Shown here one piece after another: positions 1-7,864 of a DNA stretch of 64,000 bases. The stretch's first letter is position 1, and every line of letters begins with the position of its first letter. The position numbers were made by a program, and so were the translations under genes. The notes beneath the pieces were generated by a model. The model worked only from the letters and a program-made list of their open reading frames with translations, had not been told where the DNA came from and made no database searches. This DNA is from Desulfomonilaceae bacterium (GTDB lineage: Bacteria; Desulfobacterota; Desulfomonilia; Desulfomonilales; Desulfomonilaceae): NCBI GenBank assembly GCA_041662605.1, contig JBAZSD010000020.1, positions 15,400 through 79,399 of the forward strand, given 5' to 3'.

Positions 1-579
1 CGTCCACTAGCAGGATAGTCTCATTGCCTCTTTGGACAGCCGAGTTTGTGATTGGAAACACAGTATCTTTACCAATCTCAGCCGCAGGGAAATAAATCTT
101 GAAGGTAGTGCCATGCCCCGGTTCGCTGTAACAAGTGATGTACCCAGCATGTTGTTTGACAATACCGTAGACGATTGCCAGCCCTAGACCAGTCCCTTTC
201 CCTACCTCCTTGGTCGTGAAAAACGGCTCAAAAATATGAGACAAAGTTTGTTTGTCCATACCAATCCCAGTGTCAGAAACGCTTAGCGTCACATAAATTC
301 CTGGTCTGGCTCCCAAATGACTTCGGCAATATTCTTCATTCAATTGTTCATTTCTAGTTTGGACCGTCAATGTTCCGCCATCAGGCATAGCGTCTCTAGC
401 GTTCACCCCAAGATTCATGAGAATTTGCATAACCTGAGATGAATCGGCTTGCGCCAGTTCCAAGTCACCGTTTAGCTGGAGATCGATCTTGATTGTTTTC
501 GGAATGGTGCGAGACAAGAGTGACTGGAATTCCACTATCTCCTTGTTCAAATTGATAGGGCGTAGCTTTGTTTGGCTTT
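1..579 (-). pseudogene. Hybrid histidine kinase, C-terminal part in a shifted frame, runs off the window
   Basis: This reading frame is open from about 579 to the window edge and continues the kinase encoded at 547..2298, but one base out of phase. It carries the second half of the kinase: the N box region with NLGVNARDAMP, the G1 box SDTGIGMD, the F box FEPFFTTKE and the G2 box GKGTGLGLAIVYG. The end, GNETILLVD, is the usual start of a receiver domain, so the intact protein was probably a hybrid kinase. A single A missing from the AAAA run at 577-580 (tttt on the plus strand) would explain the break. Without this part the upstream product has the phosphoacceptor His but no ATPase domain. Either a real frameshift, a sequencing error or a -1 slip on the A run is possible. 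Confidence 0.75.
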
Positions 580-2298
580 TCTCCCAAACGTGAGCAGACT
601 CTTTACGAGGTCAGCGCCCCGTTTACCTGCCTGATAGATTTTTTCAGCGTTCTTATAGTATTTTTGGTCTTGCTGTTGAAGTTTTAGCGTTAACTCAGCA
701 TAGCCAAGGATCACCTGAAGAATGTTGTTAAAATCATGGGCTATCCCACCAGCGAGAGTGCCGATACTTTCCATCTTCTGAGCCCAGAAAAGCTGATGTT
801 GCAGTTCTATCTCGAGAGTTCTGTCGTGCTTAACCGCCACATAGTTCAAGATCCTGCCAGTCGGGTCTTTTACAGGAGAGATGACAGCGTCTTCCCGATA
901 AAGAGTTCCATCCTTTTTCCTATTTACAAATTGACCTCTCCACACTTCCCCGCGTCCGATGGTGTCCCAAAGCTCTGTGTAAAACTTGCGTTCCTGACGT
1001 CCGCTTTGCAAAAGTCGTGAGTTTTGTCCAATGGCTTCGTCTCGAGGGTAGCCAGTAATCGTCTCGAACGCAGGATTTACATACTCAATAGTTCCGTTTG
1101 TGTCAGTAATGACTATACCTTCCGCCGCTTGCTCTACAGCGGTTGCTAATAGCCTTTGATACTCTACTGTTCTTTTCCGCTCGTTGATCTCTCTTTGAAG
1201 TTGCAGATTGGTTTCAGCAAGTTCAGTGGTCCTTTCCCGGACCCGAATATCCAAATTGTCACGAGCTTCTTCCAGTTTTTTGTATGTCCTGGATTGTTCC
1301 GCCAGGCTTTTGAAAATGGCGATTGCCATTATAGCAAGTCCTCCCACCAAAGCCGCAAATACCATTCCCCATAGCGAAGCGGTATATCCACCCAGATATT
1401 TAGACCTTGGCGCCACATTCACTAACCACAACGGTGTGTTAGGTATCTCTCCACCACAAACAACAAAAGAGTCTTTCGCAGATCCCAACCCACCGCAATG
1501 GGTCTCTACTACCTCAGATCCAGATAACAAAGTCGGCGAAATCCCGAGTAGTTCGAAAAGCTTCTTTCCTAAAAGATCTTTTGGACCTTTAATCAAAACG
1601 CCTCTTGAATCTGTAATCCCTTTGAATTCATCAGTGGCCGGAGAACCGTGGAACTGAACCCGGCTTTCAAGGGTCCCTAGATTCAGTCTCATTAGTAAGC
1701 AGCCTCTTTCCTGATCTTTGTAAGTAAACCTCTTGAAAACAAACACTGCCGGCTGCAGGCCTGAATCGATCACACAAAAAGGAGATGTTTTCCCTAAGGT
1801 TTCTACAATTTTCCCCAATTCTTCATCGTCTAACCCCGTCGCATTGGATGACGAAAGAGTCTCCGCTACGACTCGTTTCTCCTTTGTGTCAAAAAAGATT
1901 ATCTGATCGAAGACTGGGCTATTTCCGGCCCGCACGTTCCTCTGAAATCTTTCAAACTCGTCCGTTATTTCGGCCACGGCTACGGTCAGCCCATATTCCA
2001 TACGCATTCCCAGCGCCTTGTTTTGATAATAGACCTTGAGAGCCCTGCAGTTCAAAAGTGTCTCAATGTCACTGATTCGTTGTTCGAAGTACTCGTTCAG
2101 TATGGAACGGTCGGTCCTGCTTTCTTGAGAAAAAGAACGAAGGCTCGCTTCTGCAAGTGAACTTGAAGAATCGTAAACTCGAATCAACAGATAAGACACG
2201 AAACAGGAAAGAATCGTCAACAGCCCACCCAAGAGCCAGCACAATCTCACGAACCTTTGTCGATTTGTTGCCAGAGTCTTTCCCGAGCTATCAGTCAT
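547..2298 (-). CDS. PAS-domain sensor histidine kinase, N-terminal part (frameshifted gene)
   Basis: Membrane sensor kinase. The 583-residue product has a first membrane helix near residues 17-41, a long extracytoplasmic sensor region to about residue 300, a second helix near 305-330, a coiled coil at about 337-380, a PAS/PAC domain at about 383-490 and the HisKA phosphoacceptor region with GIAHDFNNILQVILGYAEL. It then stops abruptly after LLTFGRKAKQSYALSI, while the normal continuation (SQTKLRPINLNKEIVEF, followed by the ATPase) lies in the next frame. The start ATG is 15 bp after the stop of the solute-binding protein gene, so the two are probably cotranscribed and the binding protein may supply the signal. 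Ligand unknown. Confidence 0.85.
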   Translation of the reverse strand: MTDSSGKTLATNRQRFVRLCWLLGGLLTILSCFVSYLLIRVYDSSSSLAEASLRSFSQESRTDRSILNEYFEQRISDIETLLNCRALKVYYQNKALGMRMEYGLTVAVAEITDEFERFQRNVRAGNSPVFDQIIFFDTKEKRVVAETLSSSNATGLDDEELGKIVETLGKTSPFCVIDSGLQPAVFVFKRFTYKDQERGCLLMRLNLGTLESRVQFHGSPATDEFKGITDSRGVLIKGPKDLLGKKLFELLGISPTLLSGSEVVETHCGGLGSAKDSFVVCGGEIPNTPLWLVNVAPRSKYLGGYTASLWGMVFAALVGGLAIMAIAIFKSLAEQSRTYKKLEEARDNLDIRVRERTTELAETNLQLQREINERKRTVEYQRLLATAVEQAAEGIVITDTNGTIEYVNPAFETITGYPRDEAIGQNSRLLQSGRQERKFYTELWDTIGRGEVWRGQFVNRKKDGTLYREDAVISPVKDPTGRILNYVAVKHDRTLEIELQHQLFWAQKMESIGTLAGGIAHDFNNILQVILGYAELTLKLQQQDQKYYKNAEKIYQAGKRGADLVKSLLTFGRKAKQSYALSI

Positions 2299-2313
2299 CT
2301 TGCCGTTTATGTG

Positions 2314-3183
2314 TTATTTTCCAATGTTAGGGAAATAACCTGTGATCAGGGGATAATATTTAATGATAAGTTCTCTAAGCTTGCCGTTATCTCTCAATTT
2401 GCCCAAGAACTGATTAAAAGATTCCAACAGCTTAGGTGAATCTTTAGAAATACCAAAAGCCATGAATTGGTCATTGGTGATTGCGCCGATGACTTTTATC
2501 TTTGCTGGATAATTTGCGATCGCCAGCAAGGCGTCTGGGGCGTCCTGAAGGGTCAACTCACAGTCCCCTTTTATGATAGCGGCGGGAAGATCATTGAGTT
2601 GCAATCCTTCTATGTATTTGGAAACGCAGCCTTGTATGTTGTACAAACCCGGATCCAGGCATGTTTCTCTAATGCCGAGGATCTGTTTTCCTTTCAAGAG
2701 ATTTTTGGTCAGAAGTACATCTTTGGCAGGGTCACCAGTCGGCCGAATGGGGTTCAGATCGTAGTCCGCTCGAGCAACTACCCAAATAGCCGTAGGGAAA
2801 TATGAGTCAGAGAAATTAATTACCTTCTTTCGCCAAGGTAGGACGGTTAAGCCATTTCCTATAATATCACCCTTTACAGGAGTTTCCCCAGTTATTTCCA
2901 CTTCATCTCCGTTAGGGATCACCCTCTTTCCGGAAAGGTCACCTATTACCGTTTCCCATGATGTGAGCACGTGTTCGTATCTGACACCTATCTCTGATGC
3001 GTACAGCTTCAGGATGTCCACATCCAATCCATCCCCGTCGCCTGTCACAAAATTCGAATATGGAACTCCAAGATGCCTCAAGACGCCTGATATTTTTATG
3101 TGGTCCAAGTCCGCTCGGGTCAGCGGGGTAAAGACCAAACCGATAATTACACTTACGAGAACCGTAACGACAGTTTTAAACAT
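2314..3183 (-). CDS. Periplasmic solute-binding protein, family 3 type
   Basis: 289-residue exported binding protein. It begins with a signal peptide (hydrophobic stretch at about 5-20, cleavage likely after the LTRA region) and continues with the two-lobed family 3 solute-binding fold: an early beta strand with GVPYSNFVTGDG, DGLDVDILKLYASEIGV typical of lobe 1, and a C-terminal AFGISKDSPKLLESFNQFL segment. An AAGGAG box 10 nt before the ATG supports the start. There are no ABC permease or ATPase genes nearby. The next gene in the same direction, 15 bp away, is a sensor kinase, which suggests this protein senses a small molecule for the kinase instead of feeding a transporter. Ligand cannot be read from the sequence. 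Confidence 0.8.
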   Translation of the reverse strand: MFKTVVTVLVSVIIGLVFTPLTRADLDHIKISGVLRHLGVPYSNFVTGDGDGLDVDILKLYASEIGVRYEHVLTSWETVIGDLSGKRVIPNGDEVEITGETPVKGDIIGNGLTVLPWRKKVINFSDSYFPTAIWVVARADYDLNPIRPTGDPAKDVLLTKNLLKGKQILGIRETCLDPGLYNIQGCVSKYIEGLQLNDLPAAIIKGDCELTLQDAPDALLAIANYPAKIKVIGAITNDQFMAFGISKDSPKLLESFNQFLGKLRDNGKLRELIIKYYPLITGYFPNIGK

Positions 3184-3361
3184 GGCTATCTAGCTCCTTG
3201 AAATGGAAGTGTCCTGGGAACCGACTGTACTCAACGGTCAGTAAGATGATGATGAGTCCTCGTCTGTTTTACCACCTCCCTTTTCCTTCAGGGGATCAAT
3301 TCAAATTCAGTATAGAGATCGAATTGTTTAACAAAAATGCTACTTTGTATTTCAATCAGGA

Positions 3362-4090
3362 CTAGTGATTGGTTTTTGAGGCTGACAGAAATTGGTCCTG
3401 TTTCGGATGAGGTCCCATCCATGTCACTTTACCAGTGTCGATATTGTACAGTGCCCCGATGACCTTCAATTTCCCACTTCTTACTCTGTTGGAAATTATG
3501 GGGCTTGATTTAAAAAGATCTTCGATCGCCTGCCAAACGTTTGCGTCGATTGCAGCGTTGATCAACGCATCTCCCGAAACGCCGGGGTTGTTCTTTTTGG
3601 CCTGAGCGACAGCCGGGACAATGCTCTTGACAAGAGTTGAAATATTGCCATGGACTTCTGCTCCCTGCACAACAGCCGTGACTGCGCCGCAATGGGTGTG
3701 TCCCAATACCAATAAAAGAGGTGTGCCCAGATGATCGGCTCCATACTCCAAAGACGCTGTTTCGTCCACATTTGCCACATTGCCGGCCACCCTTACAACG
3801 AATATGTCTCCTATCCCCTGGTCAAAAATTGCTTCAACGGGAACTCTGGAGTCTGAACACGACAATAAGCTTGCAAACGGAGTCTGGCCTTTGACCGTAG
3901 TTAACTTTCTACGGTCCGGGCCCTCGTTCGGACGGCTTGGTTTACCTTGGACAAAACGGTCGTTCCCTGCTTTAAGCATGTTAATCCCAACATCGGCGGA
4001 AATCCCGGAGCCTACCTCGCTAGCCAGGACCAAAGGGATGTAAACAAAGATAACCGCTACTAGAACACCCAGAAATGCTGTCTTTCTCAT
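3362..4090 (-). CDS. Beta-class carbonic anhydrase, exported
   Basis: Interconverts CO2 and bicarbonate at a zinc centre. The 242-residue protein has a signal peptide (hydrophobic run ending LVLASE near residue 24) and beta-class zinc ligand motifs: SCSDSRVP with the first Cys and the Asp/Arg pair, and GHTHCGAV with the His and second Cys. The start at 4090 is preferred over an upstream ATG at 4162 because GGGGAG lies just before it and the signal peptide then begins properly. A signal peptide on a beta-class enzyme places it in the periplasm, where it could help CO2/bicarbonate exchange or pH control in an anaerobe. It stands alone. Confidence 0.9.
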   Translation of the reverse strand: MRKTAFLGVLVAVIFVYIPLVLASEVGSGISADVGINMLKAGNDRFVQGKPSRPNEGPDRRKLTTVKGQTPFASLLSCSDSRVPVEAIFDQGIGDIFVVRVAGNVANVDETASLEYGADHLGTPLLLVLGHTHCGAVTAVVQGAEVHGNISTLVKSIVPAVAQAKKNNPGVSGDALINAAIDANVWQAIEDLFKSSPIISNRVRSGKLKVIGALYNIDTGKVTWMGPHPKQDQFLSASKTNH

Positions 4091-4273
4091 TTTACGCTTC
4101 TCCCCAAAGAAATCATACATTTGATAACAGTTTCCCACTAGACCGGAATTCAGCCCTACCACTCCCCATGAAACAAGTCCTCAGCCATTCACGTTTGGCT
4201 TGAGAATTGCTCTCCTCTCATTTTATAATATCGAACATAACTTTAAATGATGCAACTATCTAATTTAAGATAA

Positions 4274-4324
4274 ATTCTGCCGATCTACCAGGCTAGAGAC
4301 CGTATCCCAGGAAATCGGCAGAAT
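4274..4324. repeat. Perfect 11-bp inverted repeat, possible terminator hairpin
   Basis: ATTCTGCCGAT at 4274-4284 is repeated exactly as its reverse complement at 4314-4324, with a 29-nt loop between. It lies downstream of the small gene ending at 4383 and upstream of the carbonic anhydrase start, both on the minus strand. It could end transcription of the upstream gene, although the following U tract on that strand is poor, or form part of the carbonic anhydrase leader. Confidence 0.5.
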
Positions 4325-4382
4325 GGTGGGTTTAGCGCAAAGGTGTTCAAGGCTTATGTATAAGTCATCCAAGAGATTCTTC

Positions 4383-4739
4383 TTAACGGTAGCTCACACT
4401 GAGTCTACCGCAGCCGGATTTTCCCCTTGAGTCTGACGTTCCAGAACGTATCGATGCGCAAGCCATTTCGTCTCGTACCGCGGCCAGTATTCTTAAACCT
4501 TCCTCCAAGTCCTTGACACTGGGCCTCCTGACATCTTTGGAAAACCTTTGATAATAAGGATCTTCACAACCTCCTAGTTCAAAAAGAAGGTCGTTTACTC
4601 TTTTTCTCCACTTATCGAAAGAACAATTGTCGAACTCTGTTTCCACAACGGCTCCATGTACACGTTCACGCTCCATAAAATCCCGTCCCATATCATAGAG
4701 AACTTCTGTTTTTTCGAGGTTACTCATGTCTACAGGCAT
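4383..4739 (-). CDS. Small hypothetical protein
   Basis: 118-residue soluble, charged protein that I do not recognise. It has no signal peptide or membrane segment. The start at 4739 is chosen because AAAGGAG sits about 8 nt upstream, while the earlier ATG at 4760 would place that box inside the gene. Residues 1-50 are acidic (DMGRDFMERERVHG, then VETEFDNCSFDKW) and the protein is predicted to be mostly helical, with a basic, Ser/Gly-rich tail. It lies in a run of small minus-strand genes with an AF1514-like protein and an HNH nuclease, but spacing of about 95 bp to the next gene gives no firm operon evidence. Confidence 0.55.
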   Translation of the reverse strand: MPVDMSNLEKTEVLYDMGRDFMERERVHGAVVETEFDNCSFDKWRKRVNDLLFELGGCEDPYYQRFSKDVRRPSVKDLEEGLRILAAVRDEMACASIRSGTSDSRGKSGCGRLSVSYR

Positions 4740-4834
4740 GACGATCACTCCTTTCACCACACATGTTCCGAGAAGTCATCTTTGGGCGCATGACAGGAAA
4801 TCAATCTCCAAATATTGCGCCTCTTGTCTGTGCC

Positions 4835-5140
4835 TTATTCAAAAGCGGACTTGTACACGAAAACGTAATCCTGATCGTTGATGTCAACAGAAATATCTGC
4901 ACCACGTGATTCAGCGTACACTAGCCAGCTCGGTTTCTCTCGATCGCAGCATATTGTGTCGGGTGAAAATTTTCCACTGTTCCTGTCAAACCACGCCAAC
5001 AGCATCGGATCCGAAGACATTTCATGCGCCTTACGATCTGCAATGGCTTTGGCGCTGCAAAAATTCAAACGCATATCATCTACCCGCATTTGAACCGGAT
5101 GACTCAGCATTTCTTTTGTTAAATGTTTGCAATTAGTCAT
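4835..5140 (-). CDS. AF1514/DUF5619-like small protein
   Basis: 101-residue soluble protein of unknown function. The middle and end (AKAIADRKAHEM, LLAWFDRNSGKFSPD, CCDREKPSWLVYAESRGAD, then ISVDINDQDYVFVY) resemble my recollection of the AF1514 family of archaea and anaerobic bacteria, in which the same blocks occur. The Cys pair and the Trp-Tyr segment are the most distinctive features. A strong GAGGAGG box 6 nt before the ATG supports the start. No reaction is known to me for the family. Family assignment is by memory of the motif order, not a search. Confidence 0.65.
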   Translation of the reverse strand: MTNCKHLTKEMLSHPVQMRVDDMRLNFCSAKAIADRKAHEMSSDPMLLAWFDRNSGKFSPDTICCDREKPSWLVYAESRGADISVDINDQDYVFVYKSAFE

Positions 5141-5249
5141 GTCGACCTCCTCGTGTTTGTCTCAAATTACGTAACGAGACTCACAACAAAATCGTTTCAA
5201 TTTCATTAATTCATAGATGTGCAATCGTATCATTTGATTCAAATACAAA

Positions 5250-5660
5250 TTATTTCTTATCTTTGAGTAGAGTCTCAAGTTCAATGAATGGCGTATTAAC
5301 AATTATAGCCTCCAACTCTGTGCCGTCACTAAATTCTCCCGATTCCCGCTCCTCCAGATACCTGGCGTGCTCCTTATCATGACATCGCTCACAGAGTAAT
5401 TCCCAGTTGCTCCCATCCGGAGGATTGTTATCGTGGTTGTGATCCTTGTGATGAACAGTGAGTTCTTTCAATCTCTTTCCAGAGAACTCTTGCCCACATC
5501 TAGCGCAAACCCACGGAAACAGTTTGAGGGCACGGTCACGGTAGGTTGTCTCCCGAAGCTCTTGTTGACGCTTGGCTTCTGTTATTAAGACTTGCAGTTT
5601 GCTCTGCCCTGTCTTTGACTTGTTTGTCGCAATCTGCGACTTCTTGGGAAAACGGCTCAT
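5250..5660 (-). CDS. yajD: HNH nuclease of the YajD family
   Basis: 136-residue protein with a compact HNH fold. Visible blocks are ALKLFPWVCARCGQEF, the LTVHHKDHNHDNNP motif with the catalytic His, and the zinc-knuckle return SNWELLCERCHDKEHARY. Two CxxC pairs bind the structural zinc. These blocks match E. coli YajD closely in order and spacing. The basic, Lys/Gln-rich N-terminal 40 residues are an extension relative to YajD. It is a stand-alone nuclease gene without a toxin, restriction or phage context, and its cellular role is not established. Confidence 0.85.
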   Translation of the reverse strand: MSRFPKKSQIATNKSKTGQSKLQVLITEAKRQQELRETTYRDRALKLFPWVCARCGQEFSGKRLKELTVHHKDHNHDNNPPDGSNWELLCERCHDKEHARYLEERESGEFSDGTELEAIIVNTPFIELETLLKDKK

Positions 5661-5727
5661 GTCAATAACCTCAGACGACCTGAGAATTTTTCGGATTTCA
5701 TGTGCTGATTAAGAGTTTTCACTGATT

Positions 5728-6585
5728 TCATTCCCTTGCCCCATAAGACTCAAGAATGCTTATAGTCGCCACGTTACCTCGCAACTTAGCCATAGCCAGA
5801 GCGGTCTTGCCTGACTTCTCCCTCGCGTTCATGTCCGCTCCGTTTTCAGCAAGCAGTTTTACTATATCGGTATGGCCTTCGTGAGACGCCATCATAAGCG
5901 CCGTGCCTCCTGAATTGTCCTTTGCGTTTACATCTGAGCCGCTTTTTAAAAGTAACTCCACTGCTCTCTGAGATCCCTCTACCGTAGCGTGCATCAGTGG
6001 CGTGAATCCCTCATTGTCAGTAGCGTTAGGGTCTGCCCCGTTTCGCAGTAGAGCCTCCACGGATTGAGTTTTACCGTTACGAATCGCCAACATCAGTACG
6101 GTGAGACCTTTAGGGCCTTTTTCATTCAGCTTTGCCCCATGCCTGACAAGCATGTCTAAAGCATCAACGTTTCCTTGCGCCGCAACTTCAGTGATTGGGT
6201 TCATTCCCGTCTTATCACGAATATTGGGGTCCGCCTTCGCAGTCAGCAAAATTTGCGCAATCTCCAGATGCCCCCTGGAAACAGCGTCAAGCAAGGCAGT
6301 GATACCCTTGTCACACCTATCGTTCACATCTGCCCCGTGCTCCACAAGCAGTTTTGTCATCGCAATATCGCCCTTGCTGGACGCTGCCATAAGAGCGGTA
6401 GCTCCGTTTGTAGCCTTGATATGCACATCACAGCCTTGATCGAGAAGGTGTTTGGCTTCCTGCGCGTCCCCTTCCAAAACAGCCTTTATAAGCACCCTGT
6501 CCTTGTACATATAATTTGAAACAATGGAACTGCCGGCTAAAGCCATAAACCCAAGGAGAGCCAATATCCACATTCTTTTCGACAT
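5728..6585 (-). CDS. Membrane-anchored ankyrin-repeat protein
   Basis: 285 residues: an N-terminal membrane helix or uncleaved signal (about residues 4-22), a short linker and then seven or so ankyrin repeats covering most of the protein. Each repeat shows the usual ANK pattern, such as GATALMAASSKGDIAMTKLL, GADVNDRCDKGITALLDAV and GSDVNAKDNSGGTALMMASH. The start at 6585 is preferred because GTGGAG lies about 9 nt upstream, while the alternative start at 6600 is a GTG with no ribosome site. Ankyrin arrays bind partner proteins; the partner here is unknown. It is probably exposed to the periplasm. Confidence 0.8.
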   Translation of the reverse strand: MSKRMWILALLGFMALAGSSIVSNYMYKDRVLIKAVLEGDAQEAKHLLDQGCDVHIKATNGATALMAASSKGDIAMTKLLVEHGADVNDRCDKGITALLDAVSRGHLEIAQILLTAKADPNIRDKTGMNPITEVAAQGNVDALDMLVRHGAKLNEKGPKGLTVLMLAIRNGKTQSVEALLRNGADPNATDNEGFTPLMHATVEGSQRAVELLLKSGSDVNAKDNSGGTALMMASHEGHTDIVKLLAENGADMNAREKSGKTALAMAKLRGNVATISILESYGARE

Positions 6586-6701
6586 TGGTTTGGACTCCAC
6601 ATAACCAATATTTGAGGCACAAACTATGCCCCTGTTTCATTCGAGATAAAAGAACACCCGAGTTAAAGCGTCACGCACGGGAGAATTGGAATTAATCTAG
6701 A

Positions 6702-7496
6702 TTACCATAAATTATTGCTTTCAGGATCACTGACCCTGAATTCAAATTTTCTTTCACTGAACTGGCTAGGATCAGAATTGTCATAACTTCTTTCCATAAA
6801 AATAACGTTGTCTTCGAAATCAATCAACAAGATCACGGAAGAACGAGTACCGTAATCCGAACTTGCCACAAAGATCGGCGCAAGAATCCTTTCCCACTCT
6901 ATACCTATTCCTGTGTCTGGCAGAAGTCGATCATCAGGTTGTGTTCTGTCAGCAAGAATCTTGAAAATCGCATCAGCGGCAAACTGATGTCCCTGTGAAA
7001 GGATCCGCATGAATGCGTCTCGGCCACATTTTACCTTAGGCCAAGGGGTATCTAACAAATGATTACTCAAGCCGTATATTCCCGCTGCCAAACTCCGCCA
7101 CTTCCCATTTCTATTTGACATAAAATAAATTTGATTGTTATCTCCCAACAACAAGTTAAAATCATTGTAACTGTGCGCTTTGGGGACCAACGTTTGAATG
7201 TATTTCAGAGGCGTTTCCCGACTCTTTAAGAAATCGCTTACCACGTGCCCTCGGGAAGGAGCGTGGCTTTTTTTGTGAGAGGGGTCACGGAAATTAGTAA
7301 GAACAGCTATTCGGCCTGTCCGGGTAACACCCATCCATGTTCCACCCTCTTTCAAATCCCTTCCAGCAACCACATTTGGATCGTCTTCCCAAAAATCTGC
7401 GGGCGCTGTTGGCCTGTCATAAAATTCATCCCTATTCCCGGCCAAAACCAACCGATACCGAGGATGATTTTTAAATGATAGTAATACTAAACACAT
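6702..7496 (-). CDS. NRDE-family (TANGO2-like) protein
   Basis: 264-residue cytosolic protein starting MCLVLLSF, with Cys2 exposed after removal of Met as in Ntn-type folds, followed by the signature AGNRDEFYDRPTAPADFW at about residues 19-36. Further family blocks are AGRDLKEGGTWMGVTRTGRIAVLTNF and YGLSNHLLDTPWPKV. The TANGO2/NRDE family is linked to heme trafficking and metabolite homeostasis in eukaryotes, but the bacterial function is unsettled. Length fits the family (about 250). Its 5' end faces the divergent acyl-CoA synthetase gene across a 368-bp spacer. Confidence 0.85.
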   Translation of the reverse strand: MCLVLLSFKNHPRYRLVLAGNRDEFYDRPTAPADFWEDDPNVVAGRDLKEGGTWMGVTRTGRIAVLTNFRDPSHKKSHAPSRGHVVSDFLKSRETPLKYIQTLVPKAHSYNDFNLLLGDNNQIYFMSNRNGKWRSLAAGIYGLSNHLLDTPWPKVKCGRDAFMRILSQGHQFAADAIFKILADRTQPDDRLLPDTGIGIEWERILAPIFVASSDYGTRSSVILLIDFEDNVIFMERSYDNSDPSQFSERKFEFRVSDPESNNLW

Positions 7497-7864
7497 ACCG
7501 ACTCCAGATACTAACGAAGCTCACAACTCTTGATCGGTCCAATTCCAAAATGGATACAAACCGTCTATTTTTCGACCGGAGGATTTTTCCAGCATTCTTC
7601 CAATTTGGGGGATTAAGTTCTCCGTAGCGTTGCCGCGACCACAATTTTTTACTAACCATCAACGGCGTCTTCTTCGACGTAGCGTATCCTGGTCACAAAT
7701 ACTATACCACGGGATGGCCAGTGAAATTCTTTTTTCGCCTCAACGACTGAGGTAAATCGTAATTTGGCAAGAGGATCGGGGCCGTGGTATTTAGGTATAT
7801 TCGAAAAGATTGAAGAGCCTGATGTCTGACACATAAACTTTCTAATGCAATCGGAGGACGACGC
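7497..7864. other. Divergent intergenic spacer
   Basis: 368 bp between the NRDE gene (minus) and the acyl-CoA synthetase (plus). It must hold promoters for both, but I found no convincing -35/-10 pair. A GGAGG ribosome site is present at 7854-7858 for the plus-strand gene. The short minus-strand frames seen here have no ribosome site or recognisable sequence and are taken as chance. Confidence 0.4.

Noticed and set aside
7471..7662. 63-residue minus-strand frame upstream of NRDE gene
   Set aside because: No ribosome site, overlaps the NRDE start, sequence looks like chance translation.
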